Assembly: GCA_036023115.1 (NCBI GenBank)
Contig: JAYKKT010000090.1
Location: 32,844,001-32,908,000 of the forward strand
Length of the DNA stretch: 64,000 nt
DNA from: Brasenia schreberi
Lineage: Eukaryota; Streptophyta; Magnoliopsida; Nymphaeales; Cabombaceae
Reading direction: 5' to 3'
Numbering within the stretch: position 1 is the first letter of the stretch; every line of letters starts with the position of its first letter. The notes under the pieces were generated by a model. It saw nothing but the letters and a program-made list of their open reading frames with translations, did not search any database and was not told where the DNA came from. This document shows positions 35,601 to 48,249 of this stretch, one piece after another. The translations under genes were made by a program, and so were the position numbers.

Positions 35601-38600
35601 TAGCTAAATATTTGTCCATTGGAAAGCAAAGGGGGTGTTAGTATCTACTAGCTATTCTAGTAGAACAGGTAGACAAGATTGATGATAATAAGGTAGAAGA
35701 CCAAAATTTTAGGCATGCTTCTTGATGACAAAAACGTGAACTTTGTGAAATGACTTTTTGGCTGAAGAAGCTGAGACAATTAAATTGCCACAAGTGAAAG
35801 GGCAACAGAAGATGTGAGTACGACAATAGTAACTTATTCGTCTACCTGGTCCATGTAGACATAATTCAGTGCGTACTTCTTGTTTTCTCATTCTCCCTTT
35901 TTCAACAGCAAATCTGAATAAGCTGCTAACAACAACTAAGCCTTTTCCCATACTAGACGGGGTCGGCTACATGGATTTTTTGTTTCCATAGATCCCTATC
36001 GTGTGCCATGTTAGCAGTTAACTCCCAATAAGCTAGATCATTCTTTATTGTTTCTTTCCAACACTTTTGTGGTCGTCCTCTACCTCTTTTAATACTTTCC
36101 AAATTTAGTTTTTCTAACCTTCTTATAGGTTCTTCTTTTGATCTTCTTTCTATATGTCCAAACCATCTTAAACGATGTTCTCTCATTTTATCATCTATTG
36201 GTGCCACTCCTAATTTGTTTCTAATAACCTCATTATGTATACGGTCTTTTCTTGTATGACCACTCATCCATCTCAACATCTTCATATCTGTCACAGATCT
36301 TTTGTACATGTTTATGATTAACTGCCCAACACTTAGAACCATAAAACATGGCAGGCCTAATTGCTGCTCTATAATATTTACCTTTTAATTTTAATGGTAT
36401 CTTCTTATCACAAAGAATACTTGATGCTCCTCTCCATTTTAACCAACCAACATTAATTCTATGTGTAACATCTCCATCAATTCTTCCATCACTCTGAAAA
36501 ATTGACCCTAAGTATTTAAAACTTTCCTTTTGGGAAATGCATTGTGTGCCAATTTTAATTTCTATGTCCTCTGATGTAACCAAATGATCAAACTTTTCCT
36601 TTTGGGAAATGCAATGTGTGCCAATTTTAATTTCTATGTCCTCTGATGTAACCAAATGATCAAAACTTACATTCCATATATTTTGTCTTTGTTCTACTAA
36701 GTCGAAGACCTTTGCTTTCTAATGTTTCTTTCCATAGTTCCAATTTTCTATTAACTTTTTCCTTAGACTCCTCCACTAATACAATGTCATCTGCAAATAA
36801 CATACACCAAGGTACTTCATCTTGAATATGTTTTGTTAACTCATCTATCACCATTATAAATAAGTATGGACTTAAAGTTGATCCTTGATGTAACCCAATA
36901 TTAACTTCAAAGAAGTCTGTCGTTCCTTCATGAGTCCTCACACATGTTTTTGCACCAGCATACATGTCTCTTATAAGGTTAATATATGTCAATGGGATAC
37001 CTCTTTTTTCCAAAGTTTTCCAAAGAACCTCCCTCGGTACCCTATCATAAGCTTTTTCTAGATCATGTGAAGGTCTTTCTTTTTTGCTCTAAAATGTTCC
37101 ATAAGACGTCTCAAAAGGTGAATCGCTTCACTAGTAGATCTGCCTGGCATGAATCCAAATTGGTTCTCTGTTGTACTTGATACTTGTCTTAACCTACGTT
37201 CGATAATTCTTTCGCATAATTTCATAGTATGACTCATTAACTTGATACCTCGATAATTCGCACAATTTTGAATGTCTCCCTTATTGTTATATATGGGTAT
37301 AAGTGTACTTGCTCTCCATTCCTCGGGCATCTTTTGGTTTTTCCATATTTCATTAAATAGTTTTGTGAGCCAAGTGATTCTCATTTCTCCTAGTATTTTC
37401 CAAACTTCTATAGGAATATTATCTGGTCCTACCGATTTACCACCCTTCATATGTTTAAGAGCCTCTTTGACTTCATTCTTTTGAATATGTCAGTAGAAAT
37501 TGTGGTTTATATACTCTTCTGACTTGGCTAAATCTCCTAAACTAATACTAACATCTTTATTTTTATTAAAAAGATTATAAAAATAGTTTTTCCATCTATT
37601 TCTTATATCATCATTTGCCACTAGAATTTTTTCATCCTCGTCTTTTATGCATCTAACATAATTAAGATCTTTAGTTTTCTTATCTCTAGCCCTAGCTATC
37701 CTAAAAATATCTTTTTCACCCTCTTTTGAGTTGAGTATTTTATATAAGTCCTCCCAAATCTTAGCTTTTGCTTCACTAACGGCCTTTTTCACTTCCTTCT
37801 TTGCTTTCTTATAAGCTTCTAAAGTTTCACTAGTTTTCTTAGCATAATGTAATTTGTAACATGCCCTCTTTGCCTTGATTTTATTTTGTACTACTTCACT
37901 CTACCACCAAGCTTCTTTTTGTGCCGGTACACCTCCCTTAGATACCCCTAACACATCTTTCACCACTTTCCTAATATGTATAGCCATATTGTTCCACATA
38001 TCATAGGGTGTGCCAACATAATTCCAAACATCTCCTTGAAGGACTTTCTGTTTAAATATATCTTCTTTCTCGCTTTTGAGGTTCCACCATTTAGTTTGAA
38101 TAACTCGATGCACTCTTTTCTTCTTCGTCCATTTTTTTATTTGTAAATCCATAACTAAAAGTCGATGTTGGGTGTTTAAGCTTTCTCCTGGAATTACCTT
38201 ACAATCTTTACAACACGCTCTATCTTTTTTTCTACAAATAAAGTAATCAATTTGTGTTTGTGATAAGCCACTCTTATAAGTAATTAAATGTTCATCTCGT
38301 TTTTTGAAAATTGTATTGACTATAAAGAGATCAAATGCCATAGCAAAATTTAAAATCTCCCTACCTTCTTTGTTTATATCCCCAAAACGAAAGTTTCCAT
38401 GAATCCCTTGATATCCTAATGCCTCTTTACCGAGATGCCCATTTAAATCTCCTCCTAAACAAATCATCTCCCTTTGTGGAATCTTTTGAAACACCTTATC
38501 TAACTCTTCCCAAAAAACTGCCTTTATACTATCTTCTAGTCCTACTTGGGGTGCGTAAGCACAAACTATATTCAAAACCTCTGCTCCTAAAACTAATTTC

Positions 38601-41600
38601 AACGTCATGATTTGGTCACCATATCGTTGTATGTCTACTACACTCTCCTTTAAATCCTTATTTATGATAATACCAACTCCGTTTCGAGCCTTTTCTTTAC
38701 CTGAGTACCATAATTTAAAACCTGTATCCTCTATCTCCTTTGCTTTTTCTCCAACCCATTTTGTCTCTTGTAAACATAGAATATGAATCTTTCTCCGAAT
38801 CATAGTATCTACCACCTCCATTAGCTTACCCGATAATGTTCCGATATTCCAAGAACCAATACGAATCTTATTATCTAGGACTAGCTTCCTTACTCTCCGC
38901 ATCCATTCATAATCAAAATGTGGAGACTCTCTCTGAAAATTGTTCACTACATTCGGGCGACAATGTAGCGGGACTAACTTCTTTATGTGGGAACCCTCTC
39001 TGCAATTGATTCACTACATTCGGGCGAAAATGTAGTGTCCCTTGCTTACTTCTTACTACATTCGGGCTCTGCAGCACGTCGCTAGGCGGGGATGCCCCAA
39101 AGCAATGCTCATAATTTTTGTAATCCATGTTATAAAAATTCGACGAAGTTTTACGCTGGCTGTTGGAAGCCTAACACAACCCTCCTCCTTTATCTGGGCT
39201 TGGGACCGGCAATGCAAGGGTGATCCCTTACATGGAATCTGAATAAGCTGCTACTCTACTAAAATAGAAAATGTTGTGAAAAGCTTTGTAGTTGATCCTC
39301 ATTAAAGATTTATTTCTCCTTACAAGTTGCAAGCCCACGAGAGGGATAGATGTTATGCATGTTTTTTCAAGGGTTTACAACAGAAGATGTCCATAAGCAC
39401 CAAAACTCACTCTATTTATGGAAGGCTTTTCTAATGAGATCTAGAAAATATGGGCAAGTTGTGTCCTAACTTAATCAACTTGTTTGTTCTTGAAACCCGA
39501 AGAGTTACTTCCCCATCCTCTAGTGTGCGTTACCTTGACTCTTGGATCATATATGGTCTAGTTTAGTGTGTATTTAATATTTGATGTTTTTTATTTGATG
39601 CTCCAACTTATGCTTCTCATGTAAAACCTTTTCTTTTAGAATGTAAATCTATGAATGATCTCATCTAATTTATTTGAATTATTGAAAGATCTTCCGGAAT
39701 AGTGAACATGGTTTATCAAGGTTGCATTTCGCTCAATCCTCCACAAAATGAACTATAAATTGTGTCTACATGCTATTAAGGTTGGAAGACTAATGTATTA
39801 TGAAAGAAAGATAGTAGAGTTACCTCTGGTTTGAATTTCTGCTATTGTTTTGATTCTCTTTTCTTTATTAATCTGGTTCTTGATTTTGTTTTCCCTTCCT
39901 ACCTGCTTCAGATTGTTCAATGCATAAATGTTTGGTTGAGACGTAGCTGTCTGCATGTGTTTCCGTGCCTATGCCTGTGTGTGTTTTATGTGTGCTTGAG
40001 CACTTATTTGTTACCCTGTGCTATGAGGCCTCTCACCATAAGTATGAAGATGTACATTGGAAGTGAAATGGGAGCAAAGCTTGGAGCGTTCAGTTAAATG
40101 TTAACAAGTGACTTAGATCATTCTCGTTTAATGTGCATAGAATGAAAAGTGCATCGATGAGAACAGTAATGATGGTATGCGGGTTCCTTTTTTTGTTTTT
40201 TCTAATAAATAAATTATTGGCAAATGCTGGCTTTCCCTTCCAGAAACGGTTTCCCCTCTCCCTCCGGTCGAAGGAGGAGGGGCCATAAAAGGATTGAGAT
40301 TAGAAAGCAGAGTCACACCTGTGCAGGTGTGACTGGACATTCCAATCAAAGGGAAGGTGGAGTGTTTCTCTCCATATACCATGTAACTTTTTCAAGATTG
40401 TTGTTTGGTTCATCTCGGTGAGAAAGTTGACCATTAGGTAATTTGTGTTCCATGGGAGAATGTTGTTGAGTCAACGTACTTTGGTTATCAGAGTTAATCG
40501 ATATGGGTGCCATAGATTTTGTCCATACTGGAATCTCATGAAGCAAATTTCTTAGCCATTTTGCCTCTTTGCCATAACTAAAGCCATGAACTTGGTAGGT
40601 ATGGTGGAGTTAACTATGCATGTTTGCCTCCCAGAATGCCAAGAAATTATACCCTACAAAATGTTAAGATTCAACCTCTTATAGAAGCATGATCTATAGC
40701 TAACCTTATTGGTATTTTTATATTCTTTTAAGACTAAAAGACTTTCACAACATACCAAGTTATAGCTAATTGTTTCTTTAAACCCTATAATTGCCCAATA
40801 CTTAAAAAAAATATTATGTCTAGGGTCTATCCTAAATTCTTTTGAAAAGATTTTTTTGAAAATGGATCTCCATTGAATTTCTTGAAAGAAGGACCAAAAT
40901 GAATTATATGATCCTGAATTAGGGAATTAATGCTTTATGAAAAGTAGAGCTTTCAAAATCATTTGATAACTTTTCAAAAATCTTTGGCTTATAAGATGAG
41001 GCCTAGTTCAAAATAACAAAATATTTTCAAATGATAAGTGCTATTAGGAAATAGGATATACTTGTCTAGATCGAGTATCTAAAGGGATAAGCTATTTCCC
41101 CCATTTCATCTCTCTCTAGAAAGAAAATTGGCAAAAATAAAAAAGAAAAGGAAGAAAAACATGTGATGCAGTGTTCAATGTTTATTTTATTATAATTGTT
41201 TAAGTTGTTTTCTGCTTGCTGAACGTTCTGGCTCAGATGGATATCAGTGCCTCACGGGTGCAAAAACAACAATTTATAAAAATCATGTCTATGGGGACAT
41301 GGTTATATAAAAGTAAAATTTATATTTGTTACTATGTGTAATTTTTAATACCTCATAAAAGTATTTGAAACTAGAAAATGCCAATACGTTAATCAATTCA
41401 ATTTACCATTTTGATAAGGTAACTCACTGATCAAGTAATAAGCGGTCAATATTCATGAAGTATCTTAGTGATCCAACACTAAAAGAATAGTTAAGGCAGG
41501 ACAGAGGAGACCCATAGGTGTTGAGTGTCATAGTGTCTGACACAGGTGCGGCACTTGGTAGCAGCATCAACGTGACATAGACTTCAGTTATTTGATGTTT

Positions 41601-43530
41601 TTAAAAAAATTAGGCTTCTTAATTCTTAAAATATATGATAATTGATTTAGTTTGTCAATTGGATCCTTTCTCATTTATCATATCATATTAGATGGTGCAA
41701 GAGTCTACTTGAAACCTGATTTCACCCATCTCACTATGGTTTTCTTTTGGGGAGACGTGCTTGTGCGCTATTCAGCATTTGATGGTATGACTCTGCTAGT
41801 ATATGATATTCAGACTAATGTGGGATGCAAGCTTTTTGGCTTTATGAACATGTATATGTGTTTAGCATTTCACTAAGACATGTTTTATTGGGTTATACGG
41901 TGATTAGAATATGCTCTTTACTTGTAATGTTGGTATTTATCTTTTAAGAACCTTGGCATATGCAATAACGTCCTATTTTGGACATGCCTCTCATGGCTAA
42001 CTATGGGATTACATTTGATCGGTCTGATCTGTGAAGCAAAATGTGGAAGGAGCCAAGAAAAAGTAATTTGAGTCAACACAAACACAACACAGGGAGAGAG
42101 AGGAAGATTATGTTGATTAGGGAATGAGGTTGGCTGGTTTTTCTGCTGCTGTTCAGTATAAAGGCATTATATCTCTGGTAGCGTCCATGTTTCCAAAGTT
42201 TGAATGCTGATGCAGCGAATCAAGGGGTCTCCAGTAATGTATTTCAAGAAATTGGAAGTTGCTTTTCACTGCAGTCACTGTATCACTTGCCACGCATTCT
42301 CTGGAAGTGACATTAGATTAAGCACAGAAAGATTTTCAGATTTGAATTGGAAAACAACTTTCAGAGGCTGAATCACGAGAAGAGAAGAGTCAAACTTGTT
42401 ACGGAGCATAGCTAAATTCAAGCAACTTATAGGTTGGAGATGATATGGTTGCCCGATAGCATGGTCTTAGCATAGAATTGTCAGATTGAAAATAGACATC
42501 TTAAAAGGTGGCGCTGGTGGTTTGGTTGCGTTCAAAGGTTCTAGCATGCTGAGGTACATGCTCCCATAGGCAAAGACGTTTTTGTTTTATTAAGATTCTC
42601 ATAGGTTTGATGACTACTTCATAGGGGCTATTGGCTTTCTTTTGCTCATGGTTCGTTATTCTTCAATCATAATTTTTGTGGGAAATCTGGATCGGTGTCA
42701 TATTTTTGTTTTGCTTGAGACTACGATGGGCTTTTGTCAGATGTGTGCAATGAACACTGAGTAATGCATGCACTTGCACTTCATTGTCATTTGTTTTATG
42801 GTTCATGTATGGGCTCAGTAATGTTAGGAACGTTCCTTTTGCTTACCGATCCATTTAAGTTAGTGAATTATGTCGATTAGATATCTTATTCTTTCGGCAT
42901 GTGCAATCAGAACTCTTTGGTAAAACAATGAGAAGACATTCTGGTGCAAGGGCTTTCTTTGCACTGGATTGTTGTTTATCATAGATCGAGAAATTTATTT
43001 TGATACCCATCCTACGTTTTCCTCGTGACGCGTGGTTTCAGGAAGAGACTCTTCAGCATGGTGAATGATCTCCCAACAATATTTGAGGTTGTCACAGGCG
43101 TGGCGAAGAAGGAAGCCAGGGAGAAGTCGACAGTTACCACCATCAGCAGCACCAAGAGCAAGTCAAGCGTGAAGATGGTGTGCTTTAAGATTTTTTAATC
43201 GTTATCAACAGCTTTATTTGCATTTTGGTTTTCGCATTGATCCTCACTCATCTTTTGCAGCAGCAATCACGACAATCAGAATCTCAGACAAAATTTACAA
43301 AGACAGCTCCAGTGAAGGATGAAGAGAGTGGCGAAGAAGAAGAAGATGAGCATGGTGATGCACTTTGTGGGGCATGCGGGGAGAACTATGCCTCGGATGA
43401 ATTTTGGATCTGTTGTGACCTCTGCGAAAAATGGTTTCATGGGAAGTGTGTTAAGATAACTCCAGCAAGAGCTGAGCACATTAAGCAGTACAAGTGCCCA
43501 TCATGCAGCAACAAGCGAGCTAAGGTCTAG
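32630..43530 (+). CDS. AL: Alfin-like PHD-finger protein, five exons, complete
   Basis: A nuclear reader of H3K4me2/3 that works with chromatin silencing partners. Exons are 32630-32729, 32838-32870, 32979-33207, 43042-43177 and 43261-43530. Phases 1, 1, 2 and 0 join cleanly to give 255 residues, the usual family length. Residues 1-125 form the Alfin (DUF3594) domain: [60 protein letters not shown] and [13 protein letters not shown] variable basic/Ser linker and an acidic stretch ([12 protein letters not shown]) precede the C-terminal C4HC3 PHD finger, with CGAC, CCDLC, WFHGKCV and CPSC visible. The aromatic residues around [13 protein letters not shown] suit methyl-lysine binding. Intron 3 is 9,834 bases and contains the full-length RTE LINE in antisense orientation. 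Confidence 0.96.
35929..39235 (-). mobile_element. Full-length RTE-clade LINE (copy B) with exact TSD, non-functional
   Basis: About 3.3 kb inserted antisense in intron 3 of the Alfin-like gene. AATCTGAATAAGCTGCTA at 35911-35928 and 39236-39253 is a perfect 18-base duplication (17 plus one ambiguous base). Minus-strand order: 5' UTR (39235-38948); APE endonuclease frame of 348 codons (38947-37901) with GSWNIGT, CLQETKW, GGDLNGH, TQIDYF and QHRLL catalytic blocks; linker (37900-37490); reverse transcriptase (about 37450-36660) with PGRSTSEAI and FADDIVL (36797-36786); C-terminal domain (about 36655-35953) ending [13 protein letters not shown]; 3' tail CTTAGTTGTTGTT. Lesions: TAG at 37903-37901, TGA at 37492-37490, a roughly 10-base loss removing the FID of motif A near 37062, and later one-base shifts. 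Plant annotations often call such endonucleases 'craniofacial development protein 2-like'. Confidence 0.95.
36531..36674 (-). repeat. 72-bp in-frame tandem duplication inside LINE copy B
   Basis: Two near-identical 72-base units (starts at 36531 and 36603 on the plus strand) encode the 24-residue segment beginning [12 protein letters not shown] twice in the same frame. Other RTE copies in the window (copy C near 15650-15720) have one unit. Confidence 0.85.
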
Positions 43531-45023
43531 AAAGCAGGGACAGAGAGAAAGCATCAGAACCTTTTCGGAGCAGAGGTTGAAGAACCAGGCCCAAGTTTCT
43601 GATATGTGATCGAGTTGGGGACTCGGTTTAGTTGTATTCTTCAGATTTGTTCTTTTTCTCCCTTCGTCGACTATGCAAAACTAGCAGTGTCGTTTGTGAT
43701 AGTGTAATCTTCTCTCTTTAGTGTGTTGTGTCCTGGGTGCCGAAGTTTCGCATTCATAATTTAGAGAAATAGGCGCTGTTCGCTAATTGTAAGCTCTAAA
43801 GCACTTATTATTTAGAGTGTTCCATCACTTTATCCTTTGACAAAGAAAGTTCAAATCCTCTGGAAATTTACCAGTGATAGAAACCAATAGACAGGTCCAG
43901 CACAAGCAAGAAGATCACGGATACAAATAGTGATAGTTCTGAGCTTTACCCCAAGTGGGTGATCCAAGCTGAACTGGATTAGTTAGGGTCCTTGAGATTC
44001 TGGATACTCTGTCGATACAAATAATGATAGTTCTGAGCTTTACTCCAAGTGGGCTGACCCGAGCTGAACTGGATTAGTTGGGGTCCTTGGGATTCTGGAT
44101 AGTCATTTAGAAAAAGAAAGAAAAGAAAAAAAGAAGATAGTTCTATTATTAGGGGTCTTCTCCCTTTGGTTGGCAATGCCGCTTTGTTGCACCTTGCTAT
44201 CTGGCCTGTTTTCCTTCGTCTAATGAAATTTTCTTCCTCCGTGACTGACCATAACAAAGCTTTTTCCATATACACGACTTTCTCCGCAACATGACCCGCT
44301 CTTCGTAGGATGAACCTGCTGGTGTACCTCATAGTCTAGACATAAGGTACTCATGTAATCAATCCAAGTGATGGATCTCAATTCTTAGGGTTGGTTATAT
44401 AGATTCTTGAGCTCGATTCTTGATCCTGTATCATGCTAACAGTTAACATAAGCAATCTTTATTATATCCTTCCAAACCCTTTTATGGTCTCTCTTCTCAC
44501 ACCTTACAGCAGGAGCTTTCTCTGGTGCCTTCGGTCGCCTTTTTAGGGTACAAATAATCTTCAATGATTTTTCTTGTGTGACTGATTAATTAGCTAAATC
44601 ACAGTAAAAGCTGGGAGCGGTTGATGGTATATCCTTGCAAGTCTGTGATCCCAGGGTTTTTACGAACTCAGATCTGATAATGAATCGTGTCACCTGAGAG
44701 ACGATGGACAGATATGAGGTTACAATTTATGTATTGGAGAGGCTAGATTTCTGTTTCGGCAGACTGATTCCCAATAGCATTATCATCCACCATTCCTCTA
44801 CCTGCCGAAACTTGTGCTGCGCGATAAGCTTCCATAACAAGCTAGCGGGCCTAGGCTCCAAAGATTGACCGCAGGTTGCTTCATTGTGATTTATGGGTTT
44901 ACTTGCATCTGAGCAGTTGAAGACAAAGGTGATCTTGGGCTGTTATTGCTACTTGACAAACAATGTCTTGAGATCGTGGTTTCCGTGCAATAAGAAAGCA
45001 GTAGCCACTAGCCCTGACGTGTA
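43531..45023. other. Intergenic between the Alfin-like and PPR loci
   Basis: The first 250 bases are the likely 3' UTR of the Alfin-like gene. The rest holds SINE-like debris (43921-44137) and no recognised exon. Confidence 0.5.
43921..44137 (+). repeat. 94-bp tandem duplication of a SINE-like 3' region with A-rich tail
   Basis: Two copies with a period of 94 bases begin ATACAAATA (43921, 44015). Each runs through CAAGTGGG, GAGCTGAACTGGATTAG and GGGTCCTTGGGATTCTGGAT, wording typical of the 3' body of plant tRNA-derived SINEs. The second copy ends in an A-rich tail (about 44108-44137). A tRNA-like head is not evident. Confidence 0.6.
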
Positions 45024-47603
45024 TCACCAATAATCTCTACAAGAACACTCACCATTCTTGAAATGATGAAACCTGGTATTGTCTCTCATGACGATCTCCC
45101 TCCCTGTTATGTTTGACACAATCTTAATTGCGGCATGGCAATCCCCGCAGACGCGGAGGTTTTTCACCACCCTGATTGTGGAATCATGTGGAGACGTTAG
45201 TAACCCGAATGCGATCGCCAGTCTCTTACTATGGGCACCCACCAACTCTTCTTTCTCTTCCTCTTCTACATCTCTTAGTGACCAAGTTTTATCTGGCTCG
45301 TACCCAAGGTCCTTCGTCTTCTTCTTCATCTCTTCCAGTACTTCATAAATCTCATTAGACCGTGGGTGAGATCGGTCACCGGCAATAAACCGGTGAGCTT
45401 TCTGATCGGATTCCACCCAACTGCAGGCAGTTGTCTTCTTCATTCCCTTCTCTTTCATCATCTTTCTCACTCTCTGAACATCGTCCCATCTACCGGCATC
45501 TGCATAGATGTTGGAGAGCAGGATATAATTTCCAGGGTTCTCTGGTTCGAGCTCGAAAAGCTCCCTTTCTGTGAACTCTCCAACAGCGACCGTCTTGTGC
45601 AGCCGACAGGCATTCAGCAGGGCGCCGTACACACCAGCATGCGGTTTGATTGGCATCTCCTCAATTAAGCTTCTTGCTTCCTCCAACCTCCCTGCTCGAC
45701 CAAGGTCGACCATACGTGCATAGTGATCCACAGAGGGTGTCCCCATCTTTTTGATGGATTCAAATAGCCGGTGCCCTTCATCCACCAGACCACCATGGCT
45801 GCAAGCCGTGAGTACGCCGATGAACATTATCCTATCAGGTTGAATGCCAGCCTCCCACATGTTTGACAGGAAGTGGAGATCTTCGGCTCCCTGACCTTGA
45901 GCAGCAAAGCCAGATATCAATGCGTTGTATGATACTACGTTCTCTCATAGCCATTTCATTGAACACTTTGACTGCTTCTTCCATGCTTCCACACCTCGCA
46001 TACATATGAATCATGGAGTTGTAACCAGAGAGGCACAGCTTGACCTCGTTGACCTTCACGTAATCCTTCACCCAATTGGCAAGATCAAGACCACTCAGAT
46101 GGCCGCAAGCTGAGAATACGCTCTCCATTGTGATATCATTCGGTTTCAATCCATTGTTTGCCGTCATTTCCTTGAGGAGTTCCATTGCAGCTTCAAAGTG
46201 GCCGTTCTGTGCGTACCCCGAGATCATGGAATTCCAGGAAACAAGGTTCTTTTCCGGCATCCTATCGAACAACTCCCTAGCAGCTTCGACATCTCCATAC
46301 TTTGCGTAGCCAGCAATCTTGGCGTTCCATGATACAGAATTCCTTCCTGGCATGCCATCAAAGGTTACTCTTGCGGCAACCAGATTGCCGCATTTCGCGT
46401 ACATGTCTACCATGGCCGTCCTGACAAAGCAATTCAATACGATCCCAGTGGCTTCAAGAAGGCCCACCAGCCACCGTGCAAGCTCGAGATCGGCACGCTT
46501 CACACAGACAGATATCGCTGTGGTGACCGTAGTCTCGTCCGGACGGACTCCGGCATCCACCATCTCCTGGAACAGCTCGAGTGCTTCTTCAACACGCCCG
46601 CTTGTCATTCCAAGAAACCACGCTTCTCTCCGGCATCTCGTCGAATACTTTGCGCGCGGTGTCCAAATTACCATACTTAGCATAACTACTCACCATCGTG
46701 GTCCACGACACGACGTTCCTCTCCGGCACCGCGACGAAGAGCTGCCGCGCCATCTTTAGATCACCCGCTCTGCAATATCCAGAAAGCATAACGTGCCAAT
46801 CCGCGAGATTTCTATGAGGCATTGCCTCGAACAGATTCGTGGCAAGAGCAGTCTCCCCGGATTTCCCATGTCCTTCACGGCATTCTGGACGTATCGGTCG
46901 GAGTGATGGCCGAGAATTACAACGTGCGCATGTAGCGCCTTCCCCTCAGATACGAATATCTCAGGCGTGTTGGAGATTAACTGCTTCCGGCGACATTCTT
47001 CGGTTTCCGGCCTGCCGTGCAGCGGAAATTGATTTTGTCACGTGTTAGGTTTTCCACACGCGTTTCTCGGGAGAGAAATTGTTTTTTCCTTTTTCAAACT
47101 ATTTTTCATTTTTATTCTGTATTAGCTGCTTCGTTTAAATAGGCGCTTCCCCTCTTTCCGGATTTTCCTCTAACGGCTTATCCAGCGCGTTACCGAAAAT
47201 CTCCTGTGCAGGATGAGCCGAGAAGGGTCGGAAAGACAAAGGCGTCGGGCCGGATGCCCGCGTGCTGCATGCAGGCGTAGAGATCGAACGGATTGGTTCC
47301 TACGTCGGCGTGAAGCTTGATCATGGCGGTGAAGACGAGACGGTCCGGGGCAGAGGCGTGGGAGAATAGGTGATGGGCGTAGCGGGGCAGAGACAGGAGG
47401 GTAGCGAGCCACGGGTTGGAGCAATGGAGGGCGTGGTGGAAGAGGCGGCCGTGTATCTGCTTGAGGTGGCGAGGGTGCACGCACCACGACAGTGATGCCA
47501 CCGCCAATGGTGGTAGCGGTGGCTGCGATCGCATCGGAGGTTGGTTCCCTTCCTCCCGCTCATACTGCACAAAGACCACCACGCCATGGTCGATCACAGA
47601 CAA
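45024..47603 (-). pseudogene. DYW-type pentatricopeptide repeat (PPR) protein, multiply broken
   Basis: PLS-DYW PPR proteins bind organellar RNA and carry a C-to-U editing deaminase domain. Minus-strand pieces: N-terminal part 47603-47190 (HLKQIHGRLFHHAL, FTAMIKLHADVG, GIRPDAFVFPTLL), then a non-coding, AT-rich break; KALHAHVVILGHHSDRYVQN near 46950-46860; PPR motifs 46822-46600; 46620-45950; and 45945-45024 with E/E+ motifs and a DYW domain ending CSCRDYW. Lesions: the roughly 230-base disruption at about 46960-47190, a loss plus frameshift near 46600, and a one-base shift near 45945. The deaminase HxE motif reads H-S-K (Lys codon 45227-45225), so the catalytic glutamate is missing; the CGDCH zinc ligands remain. 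Clean copies of this gene are normally intronless, which favours a pseudogene. Confidence 0.88.
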
Positions 47604-48249
47604 GAGAACTCAAGGATGTATTTGGGAGCAGCCAAATGGCGTCGCTGAATCATTGTTCGACCTGAGCTTGCAAGACTTGTTTCGGCCGGAGACCGCAACT
47701 TATTGAAAAAGTCGCACTCAAAACCTACAACCCTTTTCAAGGTTTTGCGTAAAAGAGTGCTCTCTCTCTCTCTCTCTTTATATATATATATAAAGTTGAA
47801 AATGGTATATTTTGAAAATCAAAGTTGAAAATTATTTAGACGTGCTAACATATACCAATATATATATATATTTCTTAATTAAGATGGTGCACTTTAGGCC
47901 ACCAAGCTTACTCGACGGTCTTGATAGATGGAAAAAAGATGATGTACACTTGCGTTCTCTGCATTAATTAAGCCCTTGCCTTGGTTGGACGGTTTTCATT
48001 CAGGAGTACATAAAGACTTACCTCATGTACTGGACAGTTGAATATTCACAGCTTACATATTTCTATCCGCTGAGAGCAAACCTGGCGGAGCCAAGGCCTC
48101 GGCACCCCTGAATGCAGCAGCCACAAGCCTCAATGAGTTTGAGTTGTGCTTGGGTCGGCGTTGTAACACAGTTAGTCATTCTCCTTGAGCCATTAGAGTC
48201 AACTAATCAGCACATTGGTTTTCTCGTCTCTTAATCAAACACTCCCATA
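47604..48249. other. Intergenic
   Basis: No gene seen. It contains the short (TC)n/(TA)n tract at about 47760-47795 and a fragment near 48083 (CTGGCGGAGCCAAGG) resembling a hAT-like terminus. Confidence 0.45.
47760..47795. repeat. (CT)n(TA)n microsatellite
   Basis: About 20 bases of CT pass into about 14 bases of TA. Confidence 0.9.

Noticed and set aside
46319..46759. 146-codon plus-strand frame
   Set aside because: Antisense shadow of the PPR locus.
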